Shown here piece after piece: positions 18,418 to 27,558 of a stretch of DNA of 64,000 nucleotides. The DNA is taken from NCBI RefSeq assembly GCF_001633165.1, contig NZ_CP015418.1, positions 3,224,001 through 3,288,000 of the forward strand. Direction: 5' to 3'. The translations under genes were made by a program, and so were the position numbers. Source of the stretch: Rhodovulum sulfidophilum DSM 1374. Lineage in GTDB: Bacteria > Pseudomonadota > Alphaproteobacteria > Rhodobacterales > Rhodobacteraceae. The notes under the pieces are model-generated. The model ran no database searches. It was given only the letters and a program-made list of their open reading frames with translations, and was not told the origin of the DNA. Position 1 is the stretch's first letter. The number at the start of each line of letters is the position of its first letter.

Positions 18418-18801
18418 TCACTCCACCAGCATGAGCCCCGTGACCCCGGCCTGGCCGAGCGCCTCCATCGCATCGACCAGCGCCTGCAGATCGGCGCCGT
18501 CCCGGGCGCGGAGCAGAACCGGATCGCCGGGCGCGGGCGTGATCCGCGCCAGTTCGGCCGCGATCTGGTCGGGCGCCATCGCCTGCCCGTTCAGCGAAAG
18601 CCCCGAGGGCCCCACCTCGACCAGACGCGGCGGGCCCTGCCAGTCGCCCGCGCCCCCAGCCTGTGCCGCGACGATCTCGATCCCGGCCTCGGGGCCGAAA
18701 CGCGCGGCGATCATGAAGAAGACCAGCAACAGGAAGACCACGTCGATCATCGGCGTGAGGCTCGGGCGGCGCGGCCGCCGGGGCGTGTCGAAGCTGAACA
18801 T
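18418..18801 (-). CDS. exbD: ExbD/TolR biopolymer transport protein
   Basis: A 127-residue protein with the classic ExbD helix SLTPMIDVVFLLLVFFMIAA, including the conserved Asp of the proton path, followed by a periplasmic domain. With ExbB it harvests the proton gradient for TonB. The ATG at 18801 shares a base with the exbB stop (TGATG); a GTG one codon earlier is possible. Two consecutive exbD genes, one with Asp and one with Asn at this position, suggest a heteromeric ExbD pair. Confidence 0.92.
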   Translation of the reverse strand: MFSFDTPRRPRRPSLTPMIDVVFLLLVFFMIAARFGPEAGIEIVAAQAGGAGDWQGPPRLVEVGPSGLSLNGQAMAPDQIAAELARITPAPGDPVLLRARDGADLQALVDAMEALGQAGVTGLMLVE

Positions 18802-19424
18802 CACCCGGCCTCGGTCGCCAGGAACAGCCGGGTCGCGAGATCCTCCATGTCGGCCCGGGCGCTGTCGGCAACGGATTCGAACCAGCTCAGCGCGACCGCC
18901 GCCGGGATCGCCACCGCCATGCCCGCCGCCGTGGTCAGAAGCGCCTCCCAGATACCGCCCGCCAGATCGGCGGGATCGGCCGCAGCGCCCGCCGATTGCA
19001 GCGCCTGGAAGGCGTCGATCATGCCCAGAACGGTGCCCAGAAGCCCCAGAAGCGGCGCGATCACCGCGATCAGCTCCAGCGCCCGAAGCCCCGAGCGAAG
19101 CTCGACCAGCAGCCGCCGGGCGACACGGGTGGTCTCTTCGCGGGCCTTGGCCTCGGGCAGGCCCAGCGACAACGCCCCGATGGCCGCGCGAACCAGCCGC
19201 GCCCGCAGCCCGACCCGGCCCGAGACCGCCTCAGCCGCCGCCGCGCGCGCGCCCTCCTGCCAGAGCGCGACCGACCGCTCGGCCCGGGCGCCGGCAAAGG
19301 CGCCCATCAGCGCGAGGCGCCAGAGCTTCCAGAGGATGAGGCTGAGCGTCACCACCGACAGGGCCGCGATGGCCCACATCGCCGCGCCGCCGGTCTGAAG
19401 GAAGGAAAGGATCGGATCGATCAT
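18801..19424 (-). CDS. exbB: ExbB/TolQ/MotA-family proton channel
   Basis: A 207-residue protein with three membrane helices: one near residues 14-36 and two in the C-terminal half within ALELIAVIAPLLGLLGTVLG and GIWEALLTTAAGMAVAIPAA, which are the signature of the family. It forms the channel of the TonB motor with ExbD. The start follows GAGGAG and lies 34 bases after the ABC ATPase stop, so it is co-transcribed with the transporter genes. It is shorter than E. coli ExbB (244 residues). Confidence 0.92.
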   Translation of the reverse strand: MIDPILSFLQTGGAAMWAIAALSVVTLSLILWKLWRLALMGAFAGARAERSVALWQEGARAAAAEAVSGRVGLRARLVRAAIGALSLGLPEAKAREETTRVARRLLVELRSGLRALELIAVIAPLLGLLGTVLGMIDAFQALQSAGAAADPADLAGGIWEALLTTAAGMAVAIPAAVALSWFESVADSARADMEDLATRLFLATEAG

Positions 19425-19458
19425 GCGGCAGGCTCCTCGGTCGGGCAGGAATTCGGGG

Positions 19459-20217
19459 TCATCGCACCACCTCGAGCGGCTGGAAGACCGGGCCGTCGGG
19501 GGTGTCGGCCAGATAGGCCCGCAGCCCGAAGACCTCGGCCAGATTGGCCTCGCTCAGCACCGCGCGGGGCGGGCCGTCGGCCACCAGACGCCCGCGATGC
19601 ATCAGCAGGAGCCGGGTGCAGAACCGGACCGCCAGCCCCAGATCATGGAGCGAGATCATCACGAGGCGGCCCTCGGCGGCGAGCCCCGCAAACAGCTCCA
19701 TGGTGGTGAACTGATGCGCCGGGTCGAGCCCGGCGATGGGTTCGTCGGCCATCAGGACCGGCGCCTCCTGCGCCAGCGCCCGGGCGATCAGCACCCGTGC
19801 CTGTTCGCCGCCCGAGAGTTCAGTCGCGCGGCGTCCGGCGAAACCGGCCAGCCCGAGCCGGTCCAACGCCCCGGCAATGGCGGCGCGGTCGCGCGGCCCG
19901 GGACCCTGGCCCGGCCCCAGATGCGGCGTGCGGCCGAGCCCGACCAGGGTCTCGACGCTGACCGGCCAGGCGATCTCGCGCATCTGCGGCAGCCAGGCGG
20001 CGATGCGGGCGCGCTCGGAGGGGGCAAGCCGCGCGAGGCTCGAGCTGCCCCTGTGCGGCACCAGCCCGAGTGCCGCGCGCATCAGGGTGGTCTTGCCCGC
20101 GCCATTGGGGCCGACGAGCCCCACGCAGTCGCCGGGGGAAAGCGTCGCGGTGACATCCTCGACCACCGGGCGGGTCCCGCGCCGGACGGTCAGATGGGAA
20201 AGCTCGAGCCCGGTCAT
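19459..20217 (-). CDS. btuD: ABC transporter ATPase, cobalamin/iron-siderophore type
   Basis: A 252-residue ATPase of the BtuD/FecE group: Walker A VGLVGPNGAGKTTLM near residues 32-46, signature ELSGGEQARVLIARALA, Walker B PVLMADEPIAGLD, and the switch His in MISLHDLGLA. It powers the FecCD-type permease encoded just upstream, overlapping it by an ATGA. The assignment to vitamin B12 or a related corrinoid is inferred from the cobalamin riboswitch ahead of the permease; sequence alone would also allow heme or a siderophore. Confidence 0.88.
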   Translation of the reverse strand: MTGLELSHLTVRRGTRPVVEDVTATLSPGDCVGLVGPNGAGKTTLMRAALGLVPHRGSSSLARLAPSERARIAAWLPQMREIAWPVSVETLVGLGRTPHLGPGQGPGPRDRAAIAGALDRLGLAGFAGRRATELSGGEQARVLIARALAQEAPVLMADEPIAGLDPAHQFTTMELFAGLAAEGRLVMISLHDLGLAVRFCTRLLLMHRGRLVADGPPRAVLSEANLAEVFGLRAYLADTPDGPVFQPLEVVR

Positions 20218-21269
20218 GCGCCCGCCTCCGCCCGGGTCCGGTAGATCAGCCGGATGAAGAGCGGCGCCCCGATCAGCGCGGTGACGACGCCCAGCTTGAG
20301 GTCGCGGTCGGGCAGCACCAGCCGCACGCCGATATCGGCGGCCAGCAGAAGTGCCGCGCCCCCCAGCGCCGAGGCCGGCAACAGCCGCGCAGGCCGGGCG
20401 CCGACCAGCGGGCGCAGGAGATGCGGCACGATCAGCCCGACAAAGCCGATGGCGCCCGCCACCGCCACCCCCGCCCCGACCGAGGCGGCGACGCCAATGA
20501 CAAGCGCAAGCCGCAGCCGCCCCAGCCGGATGCCCAGCGCCGCGGCCGCATCCTCGCCCAGCGTCAGCGCGTCGAGCCCGCGGCCGAGCCCGGCCAGCAG
20601 CATCCAGCCCAGCACCGTCAGCGGCAGGGCCAGCCAGACATGGGTGAAGGACCGGTCGGCCAGCGAGCCCATCAGCCAGAACACGATATCGGCCGTGGCA
20701 TAGGGGTTGGGCGAAAGGTTCAGGACCAGCTGGGTCAGCGCGCCCGCCAGCGCCGAGAGCGCGATGCCCGCAAGGATCAGCGTGAAGGCGCCGCCGCGCG
20801 GCCCGGCCAAGAGCAGCAGAAGCGAGACCGCGATCAGCGCGCCCGTCAGTGCCGATGCAGGCAGCGCCAGAACATGCGCCGAGGCCAGCCCGGTCTGAAG
20901 CGCCAGCACCGCGCCCAGCGCCGCGCTCGAGGACACCCCGATCAGGCCCGGCTCGGCCAGCGGGTTGCGCATGTAGCCCTGCAACGCGGCGCCCGACAGC
21001 CCGAGGCTCGCCCCCACCAGCACGGCAAGGATCGCCCGCGGCAACCGGATCTCGCGCATGACCAGCACCGCCGCCTCGCCGCGCCCGGCCAGGAGCGCCG
21101 AGAAGCTCTCGCGGACCGAAAGCCCGGCAGGCCCGATCAGCAAGGACAACAGGAACAGCGCCGCCACCAGCAGCGCCAACGCCCAGAAGAGCCCCTGCCC
21201 CCTCATGCGCGCGTCCCGGCCGCGCGGCCCGGTCCTGTCTTCGGCCCCTGTTTCGTTCGGATCGTCCAT
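20214..21269 (-). CDS. btuC: FecCD-family permease, probable corrinoid transporter
   Basis: A 351-residue permease with about ten hydrophobic helices. Family signatures include RLPRAILAVLVGASLGLSGA, LQGYMRNPLAEPGLIGVSSS and GAIGFVGLIVPHLLRPLVG. It imports a ligand from the periplasm with the ATPase encoded next. ATG 21269 is chosen because GGGAAGG lies a short way upstream; ATG 21206 is an alternative, while the longer frame to 21350 looks untranslated. The cobalamin riboswitch 140 bases upstream is the strongest evidence for B12 as cargo. No periplasmic binding-protein gene is present. Confidence 0.88.
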   Translation of the reverse strand: MDDPNETGAEDRTGPRGRDARMRGQGLFWALALLVAALFLLSLLIGPAGLSVRESFSALLAGRGEAAVLVMREIRLPRAILAVLVGASLGLSGAALQGYMRNPLAEPGLIGVSSSAALGAVLALQTGLASAHVLALPASALTGALIAVSLLLLLAGPRGGAFTLILAGIALSALAGALTQLVLNLSPNPYATADIVFWLMGSLADRSFTHVWLALPLTVLGWMLLAGLGRGLDALTLGEDAAAALGIRLGRLRLALVIGVAASVGAGVAVAGAIGFVGLIVPHLLRPLVGARPARLLPASALGGAALLLAADIGVRLVLPDRDLKLGVVTALIGAPLFIRLIYRTRAEAGA

Positions 21270-21407
21270 CGCCCTGCCTTCCCTGCCCTTGCGGGCGGTC
21301 CGGGGCGCATCGGCGGTCGGGCCAGCCCCCCGGACGGTGATCTGTCTCACCGCTGCGGGCTGGCCGCTCCGGGGCGCGCCCCGCGCCCGGAAAGGGTGAT
21401 CGTCGCT

Positions 21408-21590
21408 CCGGCAGGTCTCCTGGCTTGCGGGTCGTCGCTTGGCTGGCCTTCCCGGGCCCTTGGCCCAGTGGCATCTGTCAGCCGCGCTCTCCGCCTACAG
21501 TTGCGGGGGCAGCCGCGGAATTGCCGCGCCCCGAGGGGCAAGGCGCACCGCGTTCCCTTTTCTCCGGCCTTGCGGGCCGGAACCGAAGTG
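21408..21590 (-). promoter_or_regulatory. Cobalamin (B12) riboswitch
   Basis: The minus strand shows the full conserved set in order: AAAAGGGAA near the 5' side, GCTGCCCCCGCAACTGTA, GCCACTG, GGGAAGGC, and the B12 box AAGCCAGGAGACCTGCC at 21410-21426. It precedes the permease gene by about 140 bases. High adenosylcobalamin should lower expression of the transport operon. A GC-rich palindrome, CCGGGGCGCGCCCCGG, lies between the aptamer and the gene, but no T tract follows, so control may act on translation or a Rho site. Confidence 0.95.
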
Positions 21591-21640
21591 GCCCCTGCCT
21601 AGCCGATCGGGGCGCATTGTCAAAGCCCTTTGCGGGCGGC

Positions 21641-22030
21641 TCAGCCTTCCCCGGCCAGCCCCTTCAGGATCGGGCAATCGGGGCGCTGATCGCCCGCGCA
21701 GGCCGAAACCAGCTCGGCCAGGGTGGCGCGCATCGCCTGCAATTCGGCGATCTTGGCGTCGATCTGCGCCAGATGGACGCGGGCGATCTGTTTCACATTG
21801 GCGCTGGCGCGGTCCTTGTCGGTGTAAAGCGCCAGAAGCGCCCGGCATTCCTCGATCGAAAAGCCCAGCGACCGGGCCCGGCCCAGAAAGGTCAGGTTGT
21901 GCCGGTCGGTCTCCGAGAAATGCCGGTAGCCATTGGCGCCCCGGGCGGGGCGGATCAGACCGATTTCCTCGTAATAGCGGATGGTCTTGGCCGGCAGCCC
22001 GGTGGCTTTCGAGATGTCGCCGATATTCAT
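21641..22030 (-). CDS. cueR: Copper-responsive MerR-family regulator CueR
   Basis: A 129-residue MerR protein. The helix-turn-helix is [20 protein letters not shown] near residues 6-25, a long dimerization helix follows, and the metal-binding loop CAGDQRPDC (two Cys seven residues apart, about 111-119) matches Cu(I) sensors CueR/HmrR. It activates copA by distorting a promoter with a 19-bp spacer. The start overlaps the copA stop (ATGA), so the regulator is made from the same mRNA as the pump. Confidence 0.93.
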   Translation of the reverse strand: MNIGDISKATGLPAKTIRYYEEIGLIRPARGANGYRHFSETDRHNLTFLGRARSLGFSIEECRALLALYTDKDRASANVKQIARVHLAQIDAKIAELQAMRATLAELVSACAGDQRPDCPILKGLAGEG

Positions 22031-24468
22031 GAGCGGGCCTCCAGCGGGCCGAGCCCGCGCAGCCGAAGGGCATTCGACAGCACGAAGAGGCTTGAACAGG
22101 CCATCGCCCCCGCCGCCAGCATCGGCGACAGCAAGAGGCCGTTCAGCGGGTAGAGCACGCCTGCCGCGACCGGAATGAGCGCGACGTTATAGGCGAAGGC
22201 CCAGAACAGGTTCTGACGGATATTGGCCAGGGTCCGGCGGCTGACATGGAGCGCATTGACGACGCCTTGCGGATCGCCCGACATCAGCACCACGTCGCCC
22301 GCCTCGATGGCGACATCGGTGCCGGTGCCGATGGCGAGCCCCACATCGGCCGCGGCCAGCGCCGGCGCGTCGTTCAGCCCGTCGCCGACGAAGGCGACAG
22401 GGCCGTCGGCGCGAAGCCCCTCCAGCGCCTCGACCTTGCCGCCGGGCAGGACGCCCGCCACGACATGGTCGATGCCAAGCTCGGCCGCGACGGCGCGCGC
22501 GGTCGGCTCGGTATCGCCGGTGATCAGCGCGGTCGCCACACCCATCCGGTGCAGCCCGGCGATGGCGTCCCGGGCCCCGGGCTTGATCGGGTCGGCCAGG
22601 GCCAGCACCCCGGCCATCGCTCCGTCGATGGCCACGAAGACCGGGGTCGCGCCGGTCGCGGCCAGCGTCGCGGCTTGGGCCTCGAGCGGGCCCGGCGCGA
22701 TGCCCTCGCGCACCATCAGCCGTTCGGCGCCCACCAGGACGTCACGGCCGCCGACCCGCCCCCTGACGCCATAACCGGGCAAGGCCTCGACCCCCTCGGC
22801 CTCGGGATGATCGGGCGCGGCGGCCAGGATCGCCTGCGCGAGCGGATGTTCCGAGCGGGCCTCGAGCGCGGCGGCGGCGGCCAGGACATCGCCTTTCTCA
22901 AAGCCGTCGGCAAGCCGGATCCCGGTCAGTTCCGGATGGCCCTCGGTCAGGGTGCCGGTCTTGTCGAAGGCAACCGTCGCCACAGCCGACAGGCCTTGCA
23001 GCGCGTCGCCCTTGCGGAACAGCACCCCCATCTCGGCGGCGCGGCCCGTGCCCACCATCACCGAGGTCGGCGTGGCCAGCCCCATGGCGCAGGGACAGGC
23101 GACGATCAGCACCGAGACGCCCGCGACCAGCGCGAGGCCCAGCGCCGGATCGGGGCCGAAGACCAGCCAGATCGCAACCGTCAGCGCGGCGGCGGCCAGC
23201 ACGGCGGGCACGAAAATGCCGGTGATCCGGTCGGCCAGCGCCTGCACCGGCAGCTTGGCGCCCTGCGCCGTCTCGACCATCGCCACGATCTGCGCCAGCG
23301 CGGTATCGCGGCCGACCCGGGTGGCGCGGAAGCGCAGCGAGGACGCCCCGTTGACGGTGCCGCCCGTGACCGCGTCGCCGGGCGCCTTGTCGACCGGCAT
23401 CGGCTCGCCGGTCAGCATCGATTCGTCGACCGGCCCCTGCCCCTCGACGATCTCGCCATCGGTGGGGATGCGCTCGCCGGGCCGGATCTCGATCAGATCG
23501 CCGGGCGCGAGTTGCTCAACGGGCCGATCTTCGAGGCCGGTTTCCGTCACCACCCGGGCGCTGCGCGGTTGCAGGCCCAGAAGATGCCGGATCGCCTCGC
23601 CGGTGCGGCCGCGGGCGCGGGCCTCGAGGCTGCGGCCGACCAGGATCAGGGTGACGATGACCGCGGCGGCCTCGAAATAGACATGCGCCGTCCCCTCGGG
23701 CAGCAGGCCGGGGGCGAAGGTCGCAAGGGTCGAATAGCCCCAGGCAGCAGCGGTGCCGAGCGCGACCAGCGCGTTCATGTCCGGCGCGCCCTTCAGCAGC
23801 AGCGGCACCCCCTTGACGAAGAAGGCGCGGCCGGGACCGGCGAGGATCGCGGTGGTCAGCAGGAAGGAGACGATGCGCAGACCGGTCTCCGAGACGATCC
23901 CGGCAAGCGCCTCGCGGGCACCGGGCGCCACATGCCCGCCCATTTCCAGAAGCACGACCGGCAGCGCCAGAAGCCCCGCGGTCCAGGCGCGACGGGCAAG
24001 TGCGCGGGCCTCGGCGGCCTGGGCCGCGCCGGGCTCGGGCCGGGCCTCGGCGCGCAGCGGGGTCGCGGGATAGCCCGCCTCGGTGACCGCGCGGGCAAGT
24101 GCGGCGGCATCGTCCAGCCCTTCGGCCAGGGTGACGCGGGCCTGGCCGCTTGCAAGGTTCATCGACGCCGAAAGCACGCCGGGCTGGGCCATCAGCGTCC
24201 GCTCGATCCGACCGGTGCAGGAGGCGCAACTGGCGCCCTCGACCGCAAGCGCGATCTCGGTCTGCCCGACGCCGAAGCCCACGCCCTCGACGGCCCCGAT
24301 CAGCGGCGCGACCGGGCCCGAATGCTCGATCTCGGCGGACCCGGTGGCAAGATTGACCCGGGCGGCACCGACATCGGGCAGCTCGGTCAGGGCGCGCTCG
24401 ACCCGCCGCACGCAGCCCGCGCAATGCAGCCCCTCGAGCTTCAGTCTGGTTGTGGTCATAGCGGTCAT
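22027..24468 (-). CDS. copA: Cu(I)-exporting P1B-type ATPase CopA
   Basis: An 813-residue copper pump. Two N-terminal heavy-metal domains carry GLHCAGC (Cys16, Cys19) and GASCASC (Cys81, Cys84). The membrane copper site is CPC at residues 458-460, the phosphorylated Asp is Asp502 in DKTGTLTEG, and [10 protein letters not shown] marks the ATP-binding hinge. It exports Cu(I) from the cytoplasm. ATG 24468 follows AAGGAGG; the GTG at 24483 is disfavoured. The promoter directly upstream is a MerR type. Confidence 0.95.
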   Translation of the reverse strand: MTAMTTTRLKLEGLHCAGCVRRVERALTELPDVGAARVNLATGSAEIEHSGPVAPLIGAVEGVGFGVGQTEIALAVEGASCASCTGRIERTLMAQPGVLSASMNLASGQARVTLAEGLDDAAALARAVTEAGYPATPLRAEARPEPGAAQAAEARALARRAWTAGLLALPVVLLEMGGHVAPGAREALAGIVSETGLRIVSFLLTTAILAGPGRAFFVKGVPLLLKGAPDMNALVALGTAAAWGYSTLATFAPGLLPEGTAHVYFEAAAVIVTLILVGRSLEARARGRTGEAIRHLLGLQPRSARVVTETGLEDRPVEQLAPGDLIEIRPGERIPTDGEIVEGQGPVDESMLTGEPMPVDKAPGDAVTGGTVNGASSLRFRATRVGRDTALAQIVAMVETAQGAKLPVQALADRITGIFVPAVLAAAALTVAIWLVFGPDPALGLALVAGVSVLIVACPCAMGLATPTSVMVGTGRAAEMGVLFRKGDALQGLSAVATVAFDKTGTLTEGHPELTGIRLADGFEKGDVLAAAAALEARSEHPLAQAILAAAPDHPEAEGVEALPGYGVRGRVGGRDVLVGAERLMVREGIAPGPLEAQAATLAATGATPVFVAIDGAMAGVLALADPIKPGARDAIAGLHRMGVATALITGDTEPTARAVAAELGIDHVVAGVLPGGKVEALEGLRADGPVAFVGDGLNDAPALAAADVGLAIGTGTDVAIEAGDVVLMSGDPQGVVNALHVSRRTLANIRQNLFWAFAYNVALIPVAAGVLYPLNGLLLSPMLAAGAMACSSLFVLSNALRLRGLGPLEARS

Positions 24469-24498
24469 GGCAGCCTCCTTCACGGCGAACGCCCTCCC

Positions 24499-24529
24499 GA
24501 GATAGGGCCTCCAGTCGCTGGAAGGTCAA
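24499..24529 (-). promoter_or_regulatory. CueR-activated copA promoter
   Basis: On the minus strand a -35 TTGACC (24524-24529) and a -10 TATCTC (24499-24504) are separated by exactly 19 bases, the hallmark of MerR-family promoters. The spacer and the edge of the -35 hold the imperfect dyad CCTTCCAG-CGA-CTGGAGG at 24509-24526, the CueR/HmrR operator pattern. The copA ATG is 31 bases past the -10. Confidence 0.88.
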
Positions 24530-24613
24530 CCCCTTGCCGAAATCGGCGGCCGCGGAAGGCGCAGGCCCGCAGCCCGCGCGAATTTTCGACGAAAATTCGG
24601 GGTCGGGACCGGG

Positions 24614-25540
24614 CTATCGGGGCAGGAAGGCCCCCTGCCGTCCCACGATATAGCCGTGGATCCGCCGCCCGGCCGCGCTGAGCGCGGTGTCGCTGCGATG
24701 GACCAGGAACCATTGACGCACCAGGGGCAGCGATGGCGCATCAAGCTCGACCAGACGCCCCGCAGCCAGTTCCCCGGCCACGGTATGGCGCGAGATCAGC
24801 GCAACCCCGAGCCCCGCCATCACCGCCTGCTTGATGGTTTCGTTGCTTTCCAGTTCGACCACCCGCTGCGGCCGCCCCTTGCCCAGCCGCTCGATGAACC
24901 GCTCCATCAGGACCCGGGTGCCCGACTCGGCCTCGCGCGCAAGAAAGGTCTCGGCCAGCACCCGCTCGGCCGCGATCCGCCCCTGTCCGGCGAGCGGATG
25001 ATCGGGCGGCGCGATCAGCACATGCGGATGCGGGCCGAGCACCGTCGCATGCACCGCGGGCAGCCGGGGCGGTCGCCCCATGATCGCGATATCGACGCTC
25101 GCCGCCTGCAAGGCCGACACCACCATCTCGCGCGAGCCCACGCGCAGGATCACGTCGATCTCGGCAAAGGCGCGATGCAGCTCGGCCACCAGACGCGGCG
25201 CGAAATACTTGGCGGTGGCGACCACGCCCAGCGTGACCATCCCCTCCATCCCGTCATTGAGCGCGCGGACATGATCGACGCAGGCCTCGAGCGCGGTCTC
25301 AATGGCGCGTGCGCCCACCAGCGCCGCCTCGCCCTGCAGCGTGAGTCGCGCCACGCCCTGCGGCCCGCGATCGACCAGACGCGCACCGAAATTCTCTTCG
25401 AGCTGGCGCAGCTGGGTATGAACGGCCGGGGTCGTGAGGTGAATGGATTCGGCCGCAGCGGTCAGCGTGCCGTGCTCGGCCACGGCGCACAACGCCCTGA
25501 GTTGCTTGAAGGTTATGGCCTCGGGTCGGAGCGTCGACAT
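24614..25540 (-). CDS. cbbR: LysR-type Calvin-cycle regulator CbbR
   Basis: A 308-residue LysR protein. The helix-turn-helix region contains AAAESIHLTTPAVHTQLRQL near residues 28-47, and the effector domain has LGVVATAKYFAPRLV and VDIAIMGRPPRLP, both characteristic of CbbR. It responds to metabolites such as RuBP or phosphoenolpyruvate and activates the cbb operon. It is divergent from cbbF with a 110-base shared control region, the classic arrangement for cbb loci. Confidence 0.94.
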   Translation of the reverse strand: MSTLRPEAITFKQLRALCAVAEHGTLTAAAESIHLTTPAVHTQLRQLEENFGARLVDRGPQGVARLTLQGEAALVGARAIETALEACVDHVRALNDGMEGMVTLGVVATAKYFAPRLVAELHRAFAEIDVILRVGSREMVVSALQAASVDIAIMGRPPRLPAVHATVLGPHPHVLIAPPDHPLAGQGRIAAERVLAETFLAREAESGTRVLMERFIERLGKGRPQRVVELESNETIKQAVMAGLGVALISRHTVAGELAAGRLVELDAPSLPLVRQWFLVHRSDTALSAAGRRIHGYIVGRQGAFLPR

Positions 25541-25544
25541 TATG

Positions 25545-25553
25545 TTTTCAAAA
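25545..25553. promoter_or_regulatory. AT-rich cbbR-cbbF control region with LysR-like dyad
   Basis: The 110 bases between cbbR and cbbF are strikingly AT-rich for this genome. TTTTCAAAA forms a dyad inside a wider T-N11-A pattern immediately before the cbbR start, a likely CbbR site. I cannot assign the -35 and -10 elements with confidence. Confidence 0.5.
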
Positions 25554-25650
25554 AAATCTAATACAGCTTCCGGGTTTTTAAATTCTCTACCATCCCGTCA
25601 TCCTCTAGCAACCAATAACGACAAGTTGCCGCCAGATTCGGGAGAATTTT

Positions 25651-26658
25651 ATGCAAACGGAAAATCCGATCAGGGATTTGCAGCATATCCCCGCCGCGCT
25701 TCAGCCGATCATGAATGCGCTTTGCGAGGTCGGCATCGATCTTTCGCGGGTGATCCAGCGCGGCCCGCTGGGCGGGGCGCTGGGGGCGGCCGTGGGCGAG
25801 AATACCGGCGGCGACACCCAGAAGGCGCTTGACCTGATGGCAGACGATGCCTTCTGCGAACGCCTCAAGGCCGCCAATGTCCGCCACTACGCCTCGGAGG
25901 AACAGGACACGGTCGCGGTTCTCGACCCCGAGGGCGCCTATGCGCTGGCGATCGACCCGCTGGACGGCTCGTCGAATATCGACGTCAATGTCTCGATCGG
26001 CACGATCTTCTCGATCTTCGAGGCCGCAGAGGATCCCGATGCCAGCTTCCTGCGCCCGACCGACCAGCAGGTCGCGGGGGGCTACATCATCTACGGGCCG
26101 CAGACGATGCTGGTCTGCACCTTCGGCAACGGCACCCAGGAATATCTTCTGGACCCCGACAGCAAGCAGTTCGTGCTGGTGGCCGAGGCGATCAAGATCC
26201 CCGATACCTCGCGGGAATTCGCCATCAACGCCTCGAATTACCGGCACTGGTCGCGCCCGATCCGGGCCTATATCGACGACTGCCTGGCCGGCGAGGAAGG
26301 CCCGCGCGCCTCGAATTTCAACATGCGCTGGGTCGCCTCGCTGGTGGCCGAGACGCACCGGATCCTGACCCGGGGCGGCGTCTTTCTCTATCCCGGCGAC
26401 GCGCGCAAGGGCTATGCCCGCGGACGGCTTCGGATGGTCTATGAATGCGCGCCCATCGCCTTCGTGATCCAGCAGGCCGGAGGCCTTGCCACCGACGCCC
26501 AGGACCCGATCCTCGGCAAGACCGCCGAGAAGCTGCACGCCCGCACGCCTTTCGTCTTCGGCTCGACCGACAAGGTCAGCCGCATCGCCGCCTATCACGA
26601 TCTGCCGGATGAAGAGGTCAACGCCCTGTTCGGCAACCGCGGCCTGTTCCGCGTCTGA
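25651..26658 (+). CDS. cbbF: Fructose-1,6-/sedoheptulose-1,7-bisphosphatase CbbF
   Basis: A 335-residue class I fructose bisphosphatase. The metal site [18 protein letters not shown] lies near residues 104-121, and the substrate-binding [20 protein letters not shown] near 248-267. In Calvin operons this enzyme dephosphorylates FBP and usually SBP to regenerate RuBP. Start ATG 25651 follows GGGAGAA. It is the first gene of the cbb operon, with cbbP 17 bases downstream. Confidence 0.95.
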   Translation: MQTENPIRDLQHIPAALQPIMNALCEVGIDLSRVIQRGPLGGALGAAVGENTGGDTQKALDLMADDAFCERLKAANVRHYASEEQDTVAVLDPEGAYALAIDPLDGSSNIDVNVSIGTIFSIFEAAEDPDASFLRPTDQQVAGGYIIYGPQTMLVCTFGNGTQEYLLDPDSKQFVLVAEAIKIPDTSREFAINASNYRHWSRPIRAYIDDCLAGEEGPRASNFNMRWVASLVAETHRILTRGGVFLYPGDARKGYARGRLRMVYECAPIAFVIQQAGGLATDAQDPILGKTAEKLHARTPFVFGSTDKVSRIAAYHDLPDEEVNALFGNRGLFRV

Positions 26659-26675
26659 GTTCCTGGAGGACTGTC

Positions 26676-27548
26676 ATGAGCAAGAAGCACCCGATCATCT
26701 CCGTCACCGGCTCCTCCGGGGCGGGTACCTCGACGGTCAAGCACACCTTCGACCAGATCTTCCGGCGCGAGGGCGTGAACGCGGTCTCGATCGAGGGCGA
26801 CGCCTTCCACCGCTTCAACCGCAAGGACATGAAGGCCGAGCTCGACCGTCACTATGCCGAGGGCGATGCGGGGTTCAGCCATTTCAGCTACGAGGCCAAC
26901 GAGCTGAAGATCCTCGAAGAGGTGTTCCGGCAATATGGCGAGACCGGCACCGGGCGCACCCGCCACTACGTGCATGATGCCGAGGAATCCGCGAAGCGCG
27001 GCGTGGCGCCGGGCGAGTTCACCGACTGGGCGCCCTTCGCCGAGGACTCGGACCTCTTGTTCTACGAGGGGCTTCACGGCTCGGTCGTCAATGACGAGGT
27101 CGACATCGCCAGCCATGCCGATCTCAAGATCGGCGTGGTGCCGGTGATCAACCTCGAATGGATCCAGAAAATCCATCGCGACAAGGAAAAGCGCGGCTAC
27201 ACGACCGAGGCGATCCGCGACGTGATCCTGCGCCGGATGTATGCCTATGTGCATTGCATCTGCCCGCAATTCACCGAAACCGACATCAACTTCCAGCGTG
27301 TGCCGGTGGTCGATACCTCGAACCCCTTCGTCGCCCGCTGGATCCCGACCGCGGATGAAAGCCTGGTGGTCATCCGCTTCAAGAACCCCCGCGGGATCGA
27401 CTTTTCCTACCTGGTCTCGATGATCCACGGATCCTGGATGAGCCGCGCCAATTCGATCGTGATCCCGGGCGGCAAGCTCGATCTCGCGATGCAGCTGATC
27501 CTGACGCCGATGATCAACCGTCTCGTCTCCGAATCCAAACGCGCCTGA
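26676..27548 (+). CDS. cbbP: Phosphoribulokinase CbbP
   Basis: A 290-residue class I phosphoribulokinase with ATP-binding loop [16 protein letters not shown] at about residues 10-25 and the family segments [13 protein letters not shown] and FYEGLHG. It phosphorylates ribulose 5-phosphate to RuBP, the RuBisCO substrate, and is diagnostic of a working Calvin cycle. Length matches Rhodobacter PRK, which is allosterically activated by NADH in the family. It lies between cbbF and cbbT with short gaps. Confidence 0.97.
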   Translation: MSKKHPIISVTGSSGAGTSTVKHTFDQIFRREGVNAVSIEGDAFHRFNRKDMKAELDRHYAEGDAGFSHFSYEANELKILEEVFRQYGETGTGRTRHYVHDAEESAKRGVAPGEFTDWAPFAEDSDLLFYEGLHGSVVNDEVDIASHADLKIGVVPVINLEWIQKIHRDKEKRGYTTEAIRDVILRRMYAYVHCICPQFTETDINFQRVPVVDTSNPFVARWIPTADESLVVIRFKNPRGIDFSYLVSMIHGSWMSRANSIVIPGGKLDLAMQLILTPMINRLVSESKRA

Positions 27549-27558
27549 GGAGCCCAAA

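Noticed and set aside
18881..18900. tRNA T-loop-like bases (GGTTCGAATCC on minus)
   Set aside because: They encode part of exbB and no acceptor stem or anticodon arm is present.
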